Positions 40,317-48,648 of a DNA stretch of 64,000 bases are shown one piece after another (position 1 is the stretch's first letter; every line of letters starts with the position of its first letter). The stretch is from PALSA-612 sp035652235 (GTDB lineage: Bacteria > Actinomycetota > Thermoleophilia > Gaiellales > Gaiellaceae). The notes beneath the pieces were generated by a model. The model saw only the letters and a program-made list of their open reading frames with translations, was not told where the DNA came from and searched no databases. The DNA lies in the NCBI GenBank assembly GCA_035652235.1, contig DASREE010000016.1, forward strand, positions 28,527-92,526, given 5' to 3'. Position numbers and translations under genes: made by a program.

Positions 40317-41222
40317 GTGAAGATCGACTGGCCAGACGATCGCTGCATCCTCTGCCTCGACCCGCCGCACGACGGCGACCCCGTGACGCAGCGCACGGAT
40401 GCTCACGTCATCCCCGAGTCGGTCGGCGGGAGGCTCGGCGCGCCGCTCCTCTGCAAGTGCTGCAACAGCGGCATGGGGACGCTCGAAGCGGGGCTAGCGA
40501 ACGATCCCGTGGTCATCGATCTCGTCGACCGCCTCAAAGGCGCGCTGCCAGCCGGTCTCGTGCAGAGCATCCGCGGGCGCGCAAGCTACGTCGTCGACAC
40601 CGAGGAGTTCGGACGCGTCTACGCGGGGCTCGATCAGCAGGGCGCGCTGAAACCCAGGCAGTCGGATGCGATCCTCAACGACCGGAACACGCTCCGCCGA
40701 ATCGAGAAGGAGCTCCGCCGCCGCCGCGTCGACGACGACACGGTGTCAGAGAAGCTCAGAGCGTTCCACGAGGCGCAAGCCGGAGCGACGATCGAGGTCG
40801 CTCCCGGCTTCAAGGTCGTCAAGGGCATTCCGCTCGAGAACGCGGACTGGAGGCGCACGTACGACGAGCCCTTCGTGTCCCGGGCCGTGCCGCTCGCCAT
40901 CGCCTACCTCTACCTCGCTCTCTGCCTGGGCGCGAGCATCTACGACGAGCGCTTGGAGCCGACGCGCAGGGCGCTTCGCGACGCGATAGCCGGGGACGAT
41001 GCCCTGGACGGAATACCGCCCTTCGATCCCATGCGATCAACTGCACCGCCAGAGCCGAAGCACGGCCTCGGGATCGTCGAGGCTGAGGACGGCAGCGTGC
41101 TCGTGCACGTGGGCCTGTTTCGCGAGTACGTCTGGCTGGTGCCGTTCCCCGGGGTAGCCCTGCCCGCGGCCGCTCCGTTCTACCTCCTCGACCTGACGAC
41201 CGGCGAAGAGTCCTGCTCCTAA
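40317..41222 (+). CDS. HNH-endonuclease-like protein
   Basis: The 301-residue protein has an N-terminal zinc-ribbon-linked HNH core: CILCLDPP (CxxC), DAHVIPESVGGRL near residue 30 with His, and LCKCCNSGMG near residue 45 with the second CxxC and Asn. The remaining 240 residues are a domain I do not recognise, rich in helices, with a hydrophobic patch AVPLAIAYLYLALCLGAS near residue 195. HNH proteins of this build occur in phage defence and as orphan nucleases. It lies between two toxin-antitoxin pairs. GTG 40317 is used. Confidence 0.7.
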   Translation: MKIDWPDDRCILCLDPPHDGDPVTQRTDAHVIPESVGGRLGAPLLCKCCNSGMGTLEAGLANDPVVIDLVDRLKGALPAGLVQSIRGRASYVVDTEEFGRVYAGLDQQGALKPRQSDAILNDRNTLRRIEKELRRRRVDDDTVSEKLRAFHEAQAGATIEVAPGFKVVKGIPLENADWRRTYDEPFVSRAVPLAIAYLYLALCLGASIYDERLEPTRRALRDAIAGDDALDGIPPFDPMRSTAPPEPKHGLGIVEAEDGSVLVHVGLFREYVWLVPFPGVALPAAAPFYLLDLTTGEESCS

Positions 41223-41347
41223 GCGCCGCGTACCGGCAACCTCGACGACAGAGGGGGTCTCCGGCGATCGGGTCGCAGTGGTCTACGCACGACCGCCCGC
41301 ATGGCTGCGCTCGAGGTTGTCGAGAACGTCAGGGCGGCTCGGCGGCG

Positions 41348-41725
41348 TCACGCGGGCAGGATGGCGACCTGATAGCGCGCGATCTTCGGGTCACGCGTGA
41401 CGATCGTCAAGCCCTCGAGCTGGGCCTGGGCGACCAGCATCCGGTCGAAGGGGTCGCGGTGGTGGAGAGGGAGCTGCCCGGCGGCCCAGGCGTGCTCGGG
41501 CGTGATCGGAAGCATGCTGAACCGCCGGGCGAGATCCCGGACGACGTCGTCGACGGGCGAGCGGAGCTTGCCGGCACGGTGCTTGATCGAGATCTCCCAG
41601 ACCGAGGCAGCGCTGGCCGCGACGTGGTTTCCCCTCGCGCCGATCGCGGAGCGAGCCTCCCGCGTGAGGGATGGGTCGTCGAGGAGCGCCCAGATCAGCG
41701 CGTTCGTGTCGAGGAGGAGCCTCAC
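41348..41725 (-). CDS. PIN-domain toxin (VapC, PhdC-paired type)
   Basis: The 125-residue protein has the full PIN set: MRLLLDTNALIWALLDD (Asp), ASAASVWEISIKHRAGKL near residue 38 (Glu), and HHRDPFDRMLVAQAQ near residue 88 (Asp pair), followed by TIVTRDPKIARY. It should be an Mg2+-dependent ribonuclease inhibited by the upstream Phd-type antitoxin. Its ATG overlaps the antitoxin stop (41722-41725). Confidence 0.9.
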   Translation of the reverse strand: MRLLLDTNALIWALLDDPSLTREARSAIGARGNHVAASAASVWEISIKHRAGKLRSPVDDVVRDLARRFSMLPITPEHAWAAGQLPLHHRDPFDRMLVAQAQLEGLTIVTRDPKIARYQVAILPA

Positions 41726-41988
41726 TCCTCGCTTGCGCGCGGGAAGATCTCGCTCTCGTAAAAGTCGCGCGCGATCTCCTCGTTCACCTCGTCGGAGTCC
41801 CAGTCCTCGGCGAGCCAGAGCTTGCCCTTCCAGGCGCCGAGCCGGCGCGGCTCGGCCTTCCCGCCGTTCACGGGAACGAGCTTCGCGACCGGCTTGCCGG
41901 CCTTCGCGATCACCACCTCCTCGCCCGCGGCCGCCCGCTCCACGAGTCGGGAGAGGTGCGTCTTCGCCTCGTGCATGTTCACCTGCAC
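41722..41988 (-). CDS. Phd/YefM-family antitoxin
   Basis: The 88-residue protein begins MQVNMHEAKTHLSRLVERAA, the Phd DNA-binding start, followed by GEEVVIAKAGKPVAKLVPV. The C-terminal acidic part (WDSDEVNEEIARDFYESEIF) is the toxin-binding tail. The start may be ATG 41988 or ATG 41976 (MHEAK), which is closer to some family members. It precedes and overlaps the toxin gene. Confidence 0.9.
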   Translation of the reverse strand: MQVNMHEAKTHLSRLVERAAAGEEVVIAKAGKPVAKLVPVNGGKAEPRRLGAWKGKLWLAEDWDSDEVNEEIARDFYESEIFPRASEE

Positions 41989-42047
41989 CGCTCTCGCTCC
42001 TTCCCGGAGGAGGCCGACCCTCGCCCGCGACCTTTAGTCGCCTTAGC

Positions 42048-42206
42048 TTAGCTCAGCGACATGACGGCCCGGTCGGCGGTGAGCACGCGGCCCGCCGCGT
42101 CCACGTCGACGAGCGTTCCCGAGCCGACCTCGACCGTGCGCGCAACGGCGCCCTCCGCCAGCCGGGCGACAAGCGCGTCGGCTTCCAAGTCGTACGTGAG
42201 CTTCAC
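42048..42206 (-). CDS. DUF2283 small protein
   Basis: The 52-residue protein begins with GTG (42204-42206) and reads VKLTYDLEADALVARL, then EVGSGTLVDVDAAGRVL. That matches the DUF2283 pattern of a Tyr-Asp, Ala-Asp-Ala-Leu strand followed by a beta hairpin. DUF2283 genes are often paired with DUF4258 proteins and are thought to be antitoxin-like; no such partner is visible here. It ends 59 bp before the Phd-type antitoxin start on the same strand. Confidence 0.7.
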   Translation of the reverse strand: MKLTYDLEADALVARLAEGAVARTVEVGSGTLVDVDAAGRVLTADRAVMSLS

Positions 42207-42253
42207 GGCGAGGAGAGGCTACTCGCTCGCGTCGCCGCCGTCGACCTCTCGCC

Positions 42254-42276
42254 TGAGATGCCAGTCCGGCATCTCA
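42254..42276. terminator. 9-bp hairpin TGAGATGCC-AGTCC-GGCATCTCA
   Basis: A perfect 9-bp stem with a 5-nt loop lies between the DUF2283 gene start and the small gene at 42313. It could be a terminator for unseen upstream transcription, or an operator. No U-tract follows. Confidence 0.4.
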
Positions 42277-42312
42277 AGGCCTCGGCAGCTCGGGCCACCT
42301 CGAGGAGGTCTG

Positions 42313-42432
42313 ATGCGGGAGCGGCTGGACACGTGCTACCACAAGCGGATGCTCGCCGCGCGCATGGAGGACGCTGAGTTCAGAGAGGAGTACGAGCGCG
42401 GTCGGCGCACGCATACCTCGGGTCTAGCTTAG
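42313..42432 (+). pseudogene. N-terminal fragment of an XRE-antitoxin-like protein
   Basis: The 39-residue frame has a strong CGAGGAGGT site and ATG 42313. RMEDAEFREEYERGRR resembles the N-terminal arm of small XRE antitoxins, which continues in the family as EIAQVDAVIRQLDE. Here it stops after GRRTHTSGLA. The missing C-terminal half type is encoded on the other strand at 42429-42659, and the two frames share their stop region (42429-42432) inside the palindrome CTAGCTTAGCTAG. Confidence 0.45.
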
Positions 42433-42659
42433 CTAGCGGCGATGGACGCGACGAGCCGAAGCTCCGGGTTGCTCCTCGCCGTGAAGAGGCGGCGAATGCT
42501 CGACGGGTCGCGGCCGATGTGCCGAGCCAGCTCGGCCTTGGTGAGCCCGGCCTTCTCGCGCAGCTCGTCGAGCTGGCGGATGACCGCGTCCACCTGAGCG
42601 ATCTCGCTGCGGGCGCGCCGGTCGAGGAGCTGCGACCCGAGTCGCCAAGCAGTTGGCAC
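42429..42659 (-). CDS. Small XRE helix-turn-helix antitoxin-like protein, probably truncated
   Basis: The 76-residue protein has SEIAQVDAVIRQLDELREKA then GLTKAELARHIGRDPSSIRR, the helix-turn-helix of small XRE antitoxins found with HigB-type toxins. The N-terminus (MPTAWRLGSQLLDRRA) does not look like the family and the C-terminus ends early at NPELRLVASIAAS. No toxin gene is adjacent. It may be a remnant, related to the N-terminal fragment facing it at 42313-42432. Confidence 0.6.
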   Translation of the reverse strand: MPTAWRLGSQLLDRRARSEIAQVDAVIRQLDELREKAGLTKAELARHIGRDPSSIRRLFTARSNPELRLVASIAAS

Positions 42660-42754
42660 GAAGCCGTGCCCAAGACGTTGCAGTCGAGCCGATCACCAGC
42701 CACCGAGGCCGAGCTCCCGGATGTGCGAGCCTCGTCCGCGACGGCGTCGAGATG

Positions 42755-43810
42755 TCAGACGAGCTCGGCCCAGGCGAGCGCCGGCCGCGCCTGCGCGGCA
42801 AGCTCGAGCGCCTGGGCGCCGAACAGCGTCGCCCAGGTGTTCAGGTGCTGCTCGGGCGACTCCGGCTGGTAGGGGAGCGCGAGCTTGCCCCGGCGCTCGC
42901 GGGCGACCTCGACGAGCCTCCGGATCCCGCGCTCGACCGCCGGCGGCCGCCAGCCCATGGCCAGGCTGAGGCGGACGGCCTGGGCGGTGAGGTCGCACTG
43001 CTCCGGCCCGTCCACCCGACCCCTCGTCACCGCCCGCGGGAGGCCGCCGCTCTCGAGCTGGTACGACCACGCCCAGCCGAGCGCCGCCCGGGCGTGCTCG
43101 ACCGCGTCCTCGTCGCCGTGCGCGGCGCCCCACACCCACAGCCCCTCCGCCGCGTACATGTGCGGGTGCAGCATGGTCGTCGCCTCGTCCTCGCTCGTGG
43201 GGAAGCGCCCGTCCGAGCGTTGCAGCGAGAGCGCGTTCTCGACGAGCGCGGCGGCGGGCTCCGTGCGGCCGCAGAGCAGGAACGGCTGCGCGAGCTTGGT
43301 CAGATGGGCCGTCCCGCGGGTCGACCAGCTCGACCGCGCGGACCGCGGACCGCTGCGGGCGAGCGCGGCGGGCTGGCCCGCGCCGAGCTCGTCGCCGATG
43401 AGGTCGACGAGCGAGCGTCCCGCGTCGATGTAGCGCTCGGTTCGCGTGCGCCGCCCGAAGGAGAGGAGCCCGGTCGCGATCATGCCCAGGTCGAACAGGT
43501 AGACGGCGTCGCCGTCCCAGCCGTCGCGCGCCGCCAGCGCGCCCCGCCGCAGCCGGGCCACCAGCCAGTCGGCCGCGCGGCGTCCGACGGTCAGCTCCGC
43601 GGCGAGCGATCCCTGGTGGGCGAGATAGGTGAGCGCGTAACCGGTGATCTCGGCGTAGTCGAACGCGAGACGACCGGAGACGAGGTCGACCCAGGCGACG
43701 AAGGCACCGCTCAGGCTCTGGCAGGCGCCGCTGCAGATCCAGGCCTTGAGCCCGGCGACGGTCGCGCGCACGGCATCGGAGTCGAGCGCGGAGGGGGCGG
43801 CGGAGATCAT
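42755..43810 (-). CDS. Unknown protein of glycan operon, alpha-helical toroid-like
   Basis: The 351-residue cytoplasmic protein has repeated helical hairpins with aromatic and His residues (GRLAFDYAEITGYALTYLAH near residue 47, GDAVYLFDLGMIATGLLSFG near residue 95, MLHPHMYAAEGLWVWGAAHG near residue 215, PEQHLNTWATLFGAQALELA near the C-terminus). This is the look of six-hairpin glycosidase or terpenoid-cyclase-like barrels. Its ATG overlaps the stop of the epimerase gene, so it is probably part of the same sugar pathway. I do not recognise a named family. Confidence 0.75.
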   Translation of the reverse strand: MISAAPSALDSDAVRATVAGLKAWICSGACQSLSGAFVAWVDLVSGRLAFDYAEITGYALTYLAHQGSLAAELTVGRRAADWLVARLRRGALAARDGWDGDAVYLFDLGMIATGLLSFGRRTRTERYIDAGRSLVDLIGDELGAGQPAALARSGPRSARSSWSTRGTAHLTKLAQPFLLCGRTEPAAALVENALSLQRSDGRFPTSEDEATTMLHPHMYAAEGLWVWGAAHGDEDAVEHARAALGWAWSYQLESGGLPRAVTRGRVDGPEQCDLTAQAVRLSLAMGWRPPAVERGIRRLVEVARERRGKLALPYQPESPEQHLNTWATLFGAQALELAAQARPALAWAELV

Positions 43811-44949
43811 CTGCCGGCGGACGCGCGTGGAGCGCGACGCCGCGTCCGCCGCGCGAGGATGTCGACGATCCTGCGCGCCGCGTCGCCGTCGCCGTAGGCA
43901 TTGGTCGCGCGCGCCATCCGCCCGTAGACGGCGCCGTCCGTGAGCAGTCGCGTCGCCCACGTCTCGATCGTGTGGCGATCGGTGCCGACGAGGACGGCGT
44001 TGCCCGCCTCGATGCTCTCCGGCCGCTCCGTCGTCGCGCGGATCACGAGCACCGGCTTGCCGAGAGCGGTCACCTCCTCCTGCAGCCCGCCCGAGTCGGT
44101 GACGACGAAGCAGCTCCGGCGCAGCAGCCAGACCATGGGCTGGTACTCGAGCGGCGGCAGCAGGGTGACGTTCGGCACGCCGCCGAGGAGCGCGTGCACC
44201 GGCCCGTGCACGTTCGGGTTGCGATGCACGGGGACGACGATGTGGACGTCGTCGTGGGCGCGCGCGACCGACTCGAGCGCCCGGCAGACGTCCTCGAGCG
44301 CGACGGGCGTCAGCTCGCGGCGGTGCATGGTGGCGACGATCACGCGCCTTCCCTCGACGGGCACGTCCGCGAGCGGCGTCCTCTCAGGCTCGAAGGGCAG
44401 CGCCGCGACGGCGTTGAGCGCGTCGATGACGGTGTTGCCGGTGACGAACACGCGGTCCTTCGAGATGCCCTCCTGGAAGAGGTTCTCCGCGCTCGCCCCG
44501 GTCGGCGCGAAGTGCAGGTCGGCGACGACGCCCGCGACCCGCCGGTTCATCTCCTCCGGCCATGGGTCGAGGGTGTCGAAGCTGCGCAGGCCGGCCTCGA
44601 CGTGCGCGACGCGACAGCCGTGGTGGAACGCGCCGAGACCGCCCGCCATCGTCGTGGTCGTGTCGCCCTGCACGAGCACCCAGTCGGGCACCTCGATCTC
44701 GAGCACGCGGCGAAGCCCGGCCAGCACCGCGACGGTGACGTCCGTCGGGGACTGGTCGTGGCGCATGACGTTCAGGTCGTAGTCGGGCTCGATGCCGAAG
44801 AGCTGGAGCATCTGGTCGAGCATCTCCCGGTGCTGACCGGTGACGCAGATCGTCGACTCGAACTCCGGGCGCCGCTCGAGCTCGCGGATGACAGGCGCAA
44901 GTTTGATGGCCTCCGGACGAGTGCCGAAGACGGTCATGACCTTGATCAT
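43807..44949 (-). CDS. wecB: UDP-N-acetylglucosamine 2-epimerase (non-hydrolysing)
   Basis: The 380-residue protein begins MIKVMTVFGTRPEAIKLAPV, with TGQHREMLDQMLQLFGI, then HVEAGLRSFDTLDPWPEEMN near residue 125 and VTDSGGLQEEVTALGKPVLV near residue 285, the complete signature of WecB-type enzymes that interconvert UDP-GlcNAc and UDP-ManNAc. No WecC-type dehydrogenase is nearby, so UDP-ManNAc may be used directly. It follows a GT4 glycosyltransferase after 59 bp and is coupled to a protein of unknown function. TAGTAT near 45005-45010 may add an internal promoter. Confidence 0.95.
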   Translation of the reverse strand: MIKVMTVFGTRPEAIKLAPVIRELERRPEFESTICVTGQHREMLDQMLQLFGIEPDYDLNVMRHDQSPTDVTVAVLAGLRRVLEIEVPDWVLVQGDTTTTMAGGLGAFHHGCRVAHVEAGLRSFDTLDPWPEEMNRRVAGVVADLHFAPTGASAENLFQEGISKDRVFVTGNTVIDALNAVAALPFEPERTPLADVPVEGRRVIVATMHRRELTPVALEDVCRALESVARAHDDVHIVVPVHRNPNVHGPVHALLGGVPNVTLLPPLEYQPMVWLLRRSCFVVTDSGGLQEEVTALGKPVLVIRATTERPESIEAGNAVLVGTDRHTIETWATRLLTDGAVYGRMARATNAYGDGDAARRIVDILARRTRRRAPRASAGR

Positions 44950-45008
44950 CTGTGGGGGCTCCCTGAGTTGGACGGCCTGCCCCGGTCCGGTGTGCAGCAG
45001 CGCAGATA

Positions 45009-46163
45009 CTAGTGCCGTTGCCGGTCGGCGCGCTTTCCAACTTCGCCGGCGAGCACCGCCGTGTAGATCTCGAGCAGGCGCCGGGCGAGCGTCGTCCACG
45101 AGTAGCGCTCGACGGCGCGGGCCCGGGCGGCCGCGCCGAGCCGCTGCCTGCGCGGCTCGTCGGAGAGAAGCTCGACCACCGCGTCGCCCAGCGCGGCGGC
45201 GTCCCCGGGAGGGACGGACAGGCCGACGTCCGGCGACATGACCCCGTCGTAGCCGGGAATGCTGGAGGCGACGACGGGCGTGGCGCAGGCGAACGCCCGG
45301 GTCAGCACCATGCCGAACGACTCCTGGCCGAGCGAGGGAGCGACGAGGAGCTTCGCGCGGGACAAGAGCCTCGTCAGCGGCTCGCCGACGACGACTCCGC
45401 GCAGCTCGACGCCGTCCGCGGACAGCCGCTGGCGAGCGAGCAGCAGCCGAACTGCCCGCGGGTCGGCGCCAACGACGCTCAGCGTCGCGTCCGTCCGGCG
45501 GCGGATCTCCGGCCAGGCCCGCAGCAGCACCTCGAGCCCCTTGCGGGGGTCGTGCCGCCCGACGTAGACGACGACGTCGTCGCGGCCGCCGGGGTCGGCG
45601 TGCGGGGGGATCGCGATCCCGTTGGGGATGATCTCGAACGGCCCCGGCAGGTAGCGGGCGGCCGAGTCGCGGGCGACCTCCGAGACGGCGATGCGGTAGT
45701 CGATCCGCTTCATCAAGCAGCCCCACAGCGGCAGCCCGACCTTCATCCAGCCCAGCTCGCCGGTCGCGTGCCAGGTGCCGACGACGGGCGATCGGGCGTG
45801 CGCGAGGGCAGAGACGCACAGCGCGGGCGTCATCGGCTCGTGGAGGTGCAGGAGGTCGAAGCGCTCGCGACGGAGCAGGCGCAGCATGCGGAGGTCGGCG
45901 AGCTGGTTGAGGACGATGTGCGTGCGCGAGGCGTTCGCCGGCACGGTGACGGTCGTCCCCGCCGAGATCACGCGGCTCGGCCGCCGGTCGGCGCGGCCCG
46001 CGTCGGGATGGAAGAGACGCGACAGCCCGCCCGGCGGGTCGTCGCCCGTGATCAGCCGCGTCTCGACGCCGGCGGCACCGAGCGCCTCCGCCTGGCTCTC
46101 CGCGTGCTCGCCGACGCCCCCGACGTAGGACCACGAGAACGGGACGACGATGCCGACCTTCAC
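45009..46163 (-). CDS. GT4-family glycosyltransferase (PimA-like)
   Basis: The 384-residue GT-B enzyme begins MKVGIVVPFSWSYVGGVGEH (acceptor domain with GGVGEH) and has IIPNGIAIP near residue 180, VYVGRHDPRKGLEVLL near residue 200 and the nucleotide-sugar site VAPSLGQESFGMVLTRAFAC near residue 275 (E-x7-E). It is closest in motif to actinobacterial phosphatidylinositol mannosyltransferase PimA. GTG 46163 lies seven nt after TAGGCT (complement of 46171-46176), suggesting a leaderless mRNA. With WecB next to it, a ManNAc or mannose transfer to lipid or polymer is possible. Confidence 0.9.
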   Translation of the reverse strand: MKVGIVVPFSWSYVGGVGEHAESQAEALGAAGVETRLITGDDPPGGLSRLFHPDAGRADRRPSRVISAGTTVTVPANASRTHIVLNQLADLRMLRLLRRERFDLLHLHEPMTPALCVSALAHARSPVVGTWHATGELGWMKVGLPLWGCLMKRIDYRIAVSEVARDSAARYLPGPFEIIPNGIAIPPHADPGGRDDVVVYVGRHDPRKGLEVLLRAWPEIRRRTDATLSVVGADPRAVRLLLARQRLSADGVELRGVVVGEPLTRLLSRAKLLVAPSLGQESFGMVLTRAFACATPVVASSIPGYDGVMSPDVGLSVPPGDAAALGDAVVELLSDEPRRQRLGAAARARAVERYSWTTLARRLLEIYTAVLAGEVGKRADRQRH

Positions 46164-46217
46164 TCTGTGCAGCCTAGACCGCGGGCGAAAGCGGCTTCCC
46201 CGCTGCCGGTCGGGCCC

Positions 46218-47723
46218 CTACGTGCTGAGGAAGTCGTCGAAGCGCTTGACCTGGTAGTCGGCCGCCGGGAAGTAGGTGCTCCAGGCCGAGCAGCGGCACA
46301 TGCGCGCGCGCAGCGATCCTCCCTCGCGCAGCGACCCGCGCGGGATGCCGCCGGTGCCGCCGGTGGCGTCGGGGAGGCCGCGGGCGGCGCGCCCGCCGCG
46401 GTACCAGTACGCGTACTCGGCCAGGCGCAGCTCCTGGCCGTTCAGCGGGAAGAGCGCGCCGTAGGAGGCGATCCACTCCGGCAGGCGCTCGCCGTTCGCG
46501 ACGTAGTAGCCCTGCCGCATCATGGCCGCGCCGAAGAAGCCGCCGTACATCCAGTTGAGGAGCCTGTAGCAGGCATCGAGCGTCGCCCGGTCGCGCACGG
46601 AGGCCGAGATGCCGATCGCGCTGCACGTGCCGCGGTACCCCTCGGGCGGGACGGCGTAGCGGACGTGGATCCCCTCCGCCGCCAGCCGGGCGGCGGCTGC
46701 CGGCCAGACGGGCGCGAGCGCCACGTCCTTCGAGGCGATCAGGTTGACGGAGTCGTTGAAGCTCGACCAGACGGTGCGGAACTGCCCCTGCCTGCGGTAG
46801 GCGGTGAGGATCTTGACGAGCCGGTCGATCTCGGGCCGCGTCATGCTGCCGACGTTCTCGATCCGCATCAGCCCGAGCGCCCGTGCCGCCGTCCCGGCGT
46901 CGACGAGCGCCGTCGCGGGATCCGCCTGCAGGGCGACCCGTGAGCGCCAGCGGCGGTTGAGAAGCTCCGCCCACGAGACGCGGCTCGGCAGCTTCGGGAT
47001 CACGTCGAGCCGGTAGCAGATCGACTCGGCCGCGAAGTGGACGGGGACGCCGACGACGTGGCGCGGCATCGGGCGTCCGCCGTAGGGACGGTCGGTTCGC
47101 TCGTCGATCCACTGCACGATGTCGCGCGTCCCGGGCGGGCGGGCGCTGGACGGGGGGAGACCGTGCGTGCCGGCGCGCAGGAAGAGCGTGCGGAACGGGG
47201 CGTCGCCCACTCCGTAGCGGCACCGCTTCGAGCCGGGCACGAGCTTCCCCCATGCGAACAGCGGGTACAGGTCGGGCCAGGCCTCGATCCGGCGCGTGTC
47301 CACTGGGAGCAGGTGGTGCGAGGCCCACACGCGCGCAGCTTGGTAGACGGAGCCGGAGAGCACGTCGAAGCTGTCCGGGGCGGCGAGGACGCGCGCGACC
47401 TGCTCCACCGACGTCAGCAGCACGAGCTCGAGGGCGAAGCCGAGGTCGCGCTGTGCCTGGTCGCGGATGGCGGCCGACCACTCGACGCCGACCGCGCTCA
47501 CCCGCAGCACGCCCTTGAAGCCGTCGGGTCGCCGGCCGCCGTCCGCAGCGGCGGCGGGGGCGTGCGAGTCCGCGCGGGCGGGCTGCGAGACAGCGGCGGT
47601 GACGCCACCCGAGACCGCTGCGGTGACGCCGCCTGCGAGCAGTCGGCGCCGTGTCAGACGGATCCCTGCGCGCGCCCCTGCGCGCGCGGCGGCTGGGTCG
47701 CTGTCCTCTTTCGTCACGGGCAT
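46218..47723 (-). CDS. Tat-exported extracellular solute-binding protein
   Basis: The 501-residue protein has a twin-arginine leader (RLTRRRLLAGGVTAAVSGG, residues about 22-40) ending near SQPARA. The body resembles family 1 periplasmic-binding proteins of the spermidine/putrescine type: VLLTSVEQVARVLAAPDSFD near residue 105, AWASHHLLPVDTRRIEAWPD-type region near residue 135, and ESICYRLDVIPKLPSRVSWA near residue 235. ABC permease and ATPase genes are not adjacent, so it may use a distant transporter or serve another envelope role. It precedes the GT4 gene by 54 bp on the same strand. ATG 47723 is chosen because it gives a correct Tat leader. Confidence 0.82.
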   Translation of the reverse strand: MPVTKEDSDPAAARAGARAGIRLTRRRLLAGGVTAAVSGGVTAAVSQPARADSHAPAAAADGGRRPDGFKGVLRVSAVGVEWSAAIRDQAQRDLGFALELVLLTSVEQVARVLAAPDSFDVLSGSVYQAARVWASHHLLPVDTRRIEAWPDLYPLFAWGKLVPGSKRCRYGVGDAPFRTLFLRAGTHGLPPSSARPPGTRDIVQWIDERTDRPYGGRPMPRHVVGVPVHFAAESICYRLDVIPKLPSRVSWAELLNRRWRSRVALQADPATALVDAGTAARALGLMRIENVGSMTRPEIDRLVKILTAYRRQGQFRTVWSSFNDSVNLIASKDVALAPVWPAAAARLAAEGIHVRYAVPPEGYRGTCSAIGISASVRDRATLDACYRLLNWMYGGFFGAAMMRQGYYVANGERLPEWIASYGALFPLNGQELRLAEYAYWYRGGRAARGLPDATGGTGGIPRGSLREGGSLRARMCRCSAWSTYFPAADYQVKRFDDFLST

Positions 47724-48065
47724 CCGCGCAGGGCGAGCCTCGGCCGCGCCTCGGGCGGCCGCCAACTCGAAACGCTACGGCATCGCCGGCGACGGATGGC
47801 GGTGGTATACCGCCCGGCCGACTCCAGCGTCAACGGCCCGCCGTGCCGGGGGGGACGAGTCGGCGCAGCGTCCCGCCGTCCCAACCTCCCACCCGCACGC
47901 CGTCCCAACCCCCCGCCCGCCCAGGGGATGGAGAGCAAGGGTAGCGGCGGCGTCTGCCCGCGGGGGAAACGGGACCGTGCCGCCTGCGTGCCGATTTCCT
48001 CGCCTCCAGTCCCGCCAGGCGGGGCGTGGCGGAAGCCGTGGCCGGCGGCGACTATCGTTCGGCAA
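47724..48065. other. 342-bp divergent intergenic region with promoter sites and low-complexity repeats
   Basis: No gene is seen. GGTATACC (47804-47811) contains a -10-like TATACC for the solute-binding gene on the minus strand. TATCGT (48053-48058) lies seven nt before the GTG of the plus-strand gene. In between are C-rich repeats (47874-47920) and a GC-rich stretch of no clear function. Confidence 0.6.
47874..47920. repeat. Two imperfect 23-bp tandem copies starting CGCCGTCCCAACC
   Basis: 47874-47896 and 47898-47920 differ at two positions. The units are C-rich and non-coding and may be slippage products. Confidence 0.65.
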
Positions 48066-48452
48066 GTGGACCGGGAGACCATCGCCCGCAACCTCCGCCG
48101 CCGCCAGGCCCAGGAGGCGCTCGAGTTCGAGCAGGAGCGTGAGCGCGTCCTCGAGGAGCAGCTCGAGCTCCTGATCGGCGAGAAGGAGAGCGCCCGCATC
48201 GACGAGGCCGCCTTCGCGCGCATGGACCCGGCCGACGCGGACATCGTCCGCGAGCACTTCCGGCCGGCCGACTGGGACTCGGGCGAGGACGACTTCTTCG
48301 GCTTCGAGCGCGACGACCTGCTCGACGACGACGAGCTCGCAGAGCCGGTCGACCCGCACGAGGAGGAGCTGGCACGCCTGAACGAGGAGCTCGCCGACTG
48401 CCGTCGCCGGCAGCAGGCGTTCCGGCGCTACCTCGAGGCGCTCGGAAGCTGA
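48066..48452 (+). CDS. Charged coiled-coil protein of unknown function
   Basis: The 128-residue protein is almost all helix. A basic start (RETIARNLRRRQAQEALEFE) is followed by a long heptad-like Glu/Arg helix, an acidic linker (DWDSGEDDFFGFERDDLLDD) and a C-terminal helix with ARLNEELADCRRRQQAFRRY. I do not recognise a family. TATCGT lies seven nt before the GTG and no ribosome site is visible, so the mRNA is probably leaderless. It stands alone between the glycan operon and mmsA. Confidence 0.65.
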   Translation: MDRETIARNLRRRQAQEALEFEQERERVLEEQLELLIGEKESARIDEAAFARMDPADADIVREHFRPADWDSGEDDFFGFERDDLLDDDELAEPVDPHEEELARLNEELADCRRRQQAFRRYLEALGS

Positions 48453-48648
48453 GCCCAGCTCGGCGTGAGCGCGACCTCGGAGGACCCGACCGTCCCGACC
48501 GTGGCACGTCGGCCGAGACTGCGCAGCCGGCCTCCGGCCCGCCCGAGCCCCCGCTTGCCGGCGGGTGACGGGCGCGCGGCGACCCGCGGGCGAGGCGGCG
48601 CCGGCCGGCGGCTGCAGCCGGCCGTCACCGCGCTCGCGGCCGCAGCGG

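Noticed and set aside
42397..42620. Site-specific invertible segment between the two antitoxin fragments
   Set aside because: Border inverted repeats are about 6 bp (CGGCGC) and no recombinase gene is present; kept only as a possible inversion scar.
47874..47920. Possible CRISPR-like repeats in the C-rich intergenic region
   Set aside because: Only two imperfect units with one base between them, no spacers and no cas genes nearby.
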